Of a DNA stretch of 44,626 nucleotides, positions 42,471-44,626 are shown in pieces. The first letter of the stretch is position 1; every line of letters starts with the position of its first letter. Made by a program: the position numbers and the translations under genes. The DNA is from Clostridiales bacterium (lineage in GTDB: Bacteria > Bacillota > Clostridia > Oscillospirales > Acutalibacteraceae), in assembly GCA_024697575.1 (NCBI GenBank), contig JAILFM010000109.1, positions 1-44,626 on the forward strand. The letters are read 5' to 3'. The notes below the pieces were generated by a model that was not told where the DNA came from, ran no database searches, and saw only the letters and a program-made list of their open reading frames with translations.

Positions 42471-42842
42471 ATGAAATCATTGTTTGAACAGATTGGCAGC
42501 ACCCACACGCAGCAGGGCGATTATTATCTGCCGGATCTCAAATTACCACCCGAAGAAGAGCGTCCCGTCGGCGTGTGGGGCCAGCGCAGGCTGCGCTATC
42601 TCCGGGAACATCGTCCGATCCTCTATACCAACCTGAAGACCAGTGGTCAGCTCCGTTCTCACCTCGCCGACATTGAGAAACAAGCCAACGCTCTCTTCCT
42701 TCGGTTAGTCAAAGACTATGCCGCCTTCGAAGACGTCACCGAGCAACTCAAGGCGGAACAGCCTATGGAGTGGGTGCGGAGGATGAATGGAATCAAGGCG
42801 AGAGTGACCGAGGCAATAAATAGTCAACTGGTATTGGTGTAA
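42471..42842 (+). CDS. tnpV: TnpV-family transposon protein
   Basis: A 123-residue protein of the TnpV family carried by clostridial transposons and integrative elements. MKSLFEQIGSTHTQQGDYYL, a PVGVWGQRRLRYLREHRP segment and the LFLRLVKDYA...TEQLKAEQPMEWVRRMN end are close to the family pattern. Function unknown; it usually travels with recombinase genes, none of which is in the window. GC is visibly higher than in neighbours (more GCC, CGC, CTC codons), a sign of transfer. No Shine-Dalgarno is seen before the ATG. Confidence 0.85.
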   Translation: MKSLFEQIGSTHTQQGDYYLPDLKLPPEEERPVGVWGQRRLRYLREHRPILYTNLKTSGQLRSHLADIEKQANALFLRLVKDYAAFEDVTEQLKAEQPMEWVRRMNGIKARVTEAINSQLVLV

Positions 42843-42881
42843 TAATCGACGTACCGTCTTCTCCAAAAAACATTTTATGAC

Positions 42882-42915
42882 CGCACTGTGTGTTGATCCC
42901 GATCACACAGTGCGG
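42882..42915. terminator. Hairpin terminator between tnpV and methylase
   Basis: CCGCACTGTGTG (42882-42893) and CACACAGTGCGG (42904-42915) form a perfect twelve-pair stem with a ten-base loop. CTGTTTTGGG follows on the plus strand. It lies between converging genes and may act both ways. Confidence 0.7.
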
Positions 42916-42937
42916 CTGTTTTGGGCTTTGTTGTCAG

Positions 42938-43795
42938 TTATTCTTCTGCGTTCAGCAAAACAGTGTTTTCTGGAAGAATCAAATTATCACTGAAAAAGAT
43001 ATACTCTTGAGCTCTTCTTGCACCATTAGCACTGTAGTAGATATCTATGTAGCTGCCTCTATATCCAGAATACAGTTTTGAAACGAGATCGCAAATATCA
43101 TAAGTAACGACCCATTTCCTCCGACACGCAGCAATTTGATCTCTAAGCGCCACATGATCGGCGTCAGAAAAAGCGTTTTTGTATAGTTGACCACCCTTGG
43201 CAACATAAGGTGGGTCAAAATTGATGAACGCTTTATAATAATGACATAACTCTGTCTGCAAAAAAGCTGATGCGTCTAAATTATACAAATCAATTCTATC
43301 TGAAAGCGCTGAAATAGCATTGATTTTTTTGATTAATTCCGCCCTATTAAAGCGAGCATCCATTTTATACTTTCCAGTTTGATCACGTTTTCCAATTACG
43401 CCACCATTAATGATCCCTGATACATTTGTTCTATTGAGAAAAAGAACTGCTTTTGCAAGTTCAAGTTCAGAATGGTTTTCTTGTTCAGAGTAAACCTTAT
43501 GCTGTCTGTCCCATTCATCAACTGTTATGGGAACAGTATTGACAAAGTCACACATCTGCTGCGTACTGTTAAGAACACAGTGCCAAAATGCATAAATAGC
43601 CGGATCATAGTCATTAATGACTATTCTCTTAACATCATCCTTCAGAAGTAATTTTAATGCTAATCCAGATCCCCCTGCAAACGGCTCAATGTATGTTTCA
43701 CCGAGCAAACCATTAATCTCAATAAGTGAGCGTATATAATTATATAGCTTTGCTTTTCCGCCTGGATAACGCAATGGTGATGGTGTGAGTGGCAA
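42938..43795 (-). CDS. D12-class DNA adenine methyltransferase (Dam-like)
   Basis: A 285-residue N6-adenine methyltransferase of the D12/Dam family. It has RYPGGKAKL (residues 9-17), the SAM motif I FAGGSGLAL (39-47), NDYDPAIYAFW, and the catalytic DPPY at 194-197. It begins with TTG at 43795, preceded by GGGAGGGG. Dam-like enzymes methylate GATC or related sites; the site here cannot be told. It starts 28 bases after the end of a Toprim-containing gene on the same strand, resembling a restriction or defence pair. Confidence 0.88.
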   Translation of the reverse strand: MPLTPSPLRYPGGKAKLYNYIRSLIEINGLLGETYIEPFAGGSGLALKLLLKDDVKRIVINDYDPAIYAFWHCVLNSTQQMCDFVNTVPITVDEWDRQHKVYSEQENHSELELAKAVLFLNRTNVSGIINGGVIGKRDQTGKYKMDARFNRAELIKKINAISALSDRIDLYNLDASAFLQTELCHYYKAFINFDPPYVAKGGQLYKNAFSDADHVALRDQIAACRRKWVVTYDICDLVSKLYSGYRGSYIDIYYSANGARRAQEYIFFSDNLILPENTVLLNAEE

Positions 43796-43823
43796 ATCTG
43801 TCCCCTCCCTTCATTGTATATTT

Positions 43824-44626
43824 TTACGCCCATTCTCTTGGGTTTATTTCATGGTAATGTGCAACTTTCAAGAAAAGTGTATGAAGCTCGTTGAAAAAAC
43901 GATCCACTTCAGACTGGCTAGTTGGATTATGGAGCCAGTACTTAAAAATCAGTTCAAAAAAAGTTCTATGATCGCAAAACATCTTTTTATTAAATGCTCG
44001 GGTTTTTCCTTTTGTAGATTCGTCGCTTTCCCTTAACCGCACCAATTCTTCTTTGAACTCTCTCACTGGTGTTTGAATCTGATTAATATAGTATGTTTTA
44101 CTATACCCTTTGTCAACTATAGTCCGTTGTATCCAAAACGGATCATCCTCAACGTATAATTGTTCAGCATAATCCAACAACAATTGTTCTGGTGATTTTC
44201 TTCCAGGGAGTGCGATTATACAATTTGACAGATTCGAGTTGTGATCTCCATCGAGGATACAAATAGATCGCATGGTAGTGCGCAGCAATTTATCATCATT
44301 AAAAATGCCCTTTAGGTTTTCTGCCCCGATGTTAGTATGTACCATGTGGAAAAACCGCCTTGCATTTCTGAATCCTTCAGACTCGTTATCATAATGGTTA
44401 AACAGCGTTTCTAGAATAGAGCGAGCCTCATCATCTTCCGTAAATAACGGAATCACTTTATCTGCAAAAATATCTTCGTGTGTTAGTGACTGGAGATGCA
44501 TCTTTATTTTATAAATATCAGGGTCTTCCATTTGGAAAACTGAAGTAACATTATCGATTAAGTATAGTACATTATCTTTTTTAGTAAGCATTTCTTCCAA
44601 GAGAGACATACTATGTGTTGTAAATA
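43824..44626 (-). CDS. Toprim-domain protein, N-terminus cut by window edge
   Basis: At least 261 residues, reading frame open to the window edge, so the N-terminal part is missing; a Met at 44609 has no clear ribosome site. It carries two Toprim-like marks: VIPLFTEDDEAR with Glu58 and ICILDGDHNSN with Asp120 and Asp122 (counted from that Met), which suggests the C-terminal part of an OLD-like or AAA-ATPase-Toprim nuclease. GRKSPEQLLLDYAEQLY follows. The ATPase would lie beyond the window. It precedes the Dam-like methylase on the same strand, 28 bases apart. No family is certain. Confidence 0.55.
   Translation of the reverse strand, partial: FTTHSMSLLEEMLTKKDNVLYLIDNVTSVFQMEDPDIYKIKMHLQSLTHEDIFADKVIPLFTEDDEARSILETLFNHYDNESEGFRNARRFFHMVHTNIGAENLKGIFNDDKLLRTTMRSICILDGDHNSNLSNCIIALPGRKSPEQLLLDYAEQLYVEDDPFWIQRTIVDKGYSKTYYINQIQTPVREFKEELVRLRESDESTKGKTRAFNKKMFCDHRTFFELIFKYWLHNPTSQSEVDRFFNELHTLFLKVAHYHEINPREWA

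Noticed and set aside
1-44626. CRISPR array or rRNA genes
   Set aside because: No run of direct repeats with regular spacers and no conserved rRNA segments were seen.

Overview
The window looks like chromosomal DNA of a low-GC, anaerobic, gut-type Clostridia (Ruminococcaceae/Oscillospiraceae-like). This is inference from gene content and order: a nusB / xseA-xseB-ispA-dxs-tlyA-nadK-argR-recN block, lexA-recA-recX-rimO-cysE-cysS, ATP-type pckA, nickel-pincer (Lar) cofactor genes, several intracellular glycosidases with GPH-type sugar transporters, and a TnpV gene typical of clostridial mobile elements. Many promoters have an extended -10 (TGn) and near-consensus boxes at 16-17 bp spacing. AGGAGG-like ribosome sites are common, and TTG or GTG starts occur in several genes.

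Layout. 1-367: leader with hairpins and a good promoter. 368-12033: one long co-directional operon (nusB, TsaD-like paralogue, exonuclease VII, isoprenoid precursor genes, rRNA methylase, NAD kinase, ArgR, RecN, sugar isomerase-like, secreted phosphoesterase), closed by a strong terminator. 12135-18090: consensus promoter, then lexA, recA, recX, rimO, cysE, cysS and a terminator. 18124-22180: larE-larB-larC and an RlmI-like methyltransferase. 22190-25472: GPH transporter divergent from a GH29 fucosidase, followed by an ArsC/Spx-like protein. 25525-29233 (minus): malQ, a metal-dependent phosphohydrolase, and a DUF5058 pair of membrane proteins. 29311-32617: GtrA-like protein, DUF4349 lipoprotein, GH110-like alpha-galactosidase, bidirectional terminator. 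32630-34163 (minus): HAD phosphatase and thiD. 34183-36146: pckA and tRNA-Leu(CAA). 36202-42138: APC permease fused to a diguanylate cyclase, endoglycoceramidase-like GH5, and a GPH transporter with a very long cytoplasmic tail. 42145-44626: a tRNA-Ala-like 3' fragment, TnpV, and on the minus strand a D12 adenine methylase with a Toprim-containing protein cut by the window edge; this end looks like acquired DNA.

How it fits together. The left half is core information processing and cofactor supply, with most DNA-repair genes (xseAB, recN, lexA, recA, recX) in two adjacent operons. The middle and right are carbohydrate modules: GH29 (fucose), GH110 (alpha-galactose) and GH5 (glycolipid-type glycan) enzymes all lack signal peptides, and two are paired with GPH importers, suggesting uptake of small glycans and cytoplasmic cleavage, possibly of host mucin or glycolipid glycans. 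The most unusual items are the permease-GGDEF fusion that heads the GH5/transporter operon, the long-tailed transporter beside it, a hairpin that seems to join a distant Shine-Dalgarno to the start of the GtrA-like gene, and the methylase/Toprim pair next to a possible integration scar.
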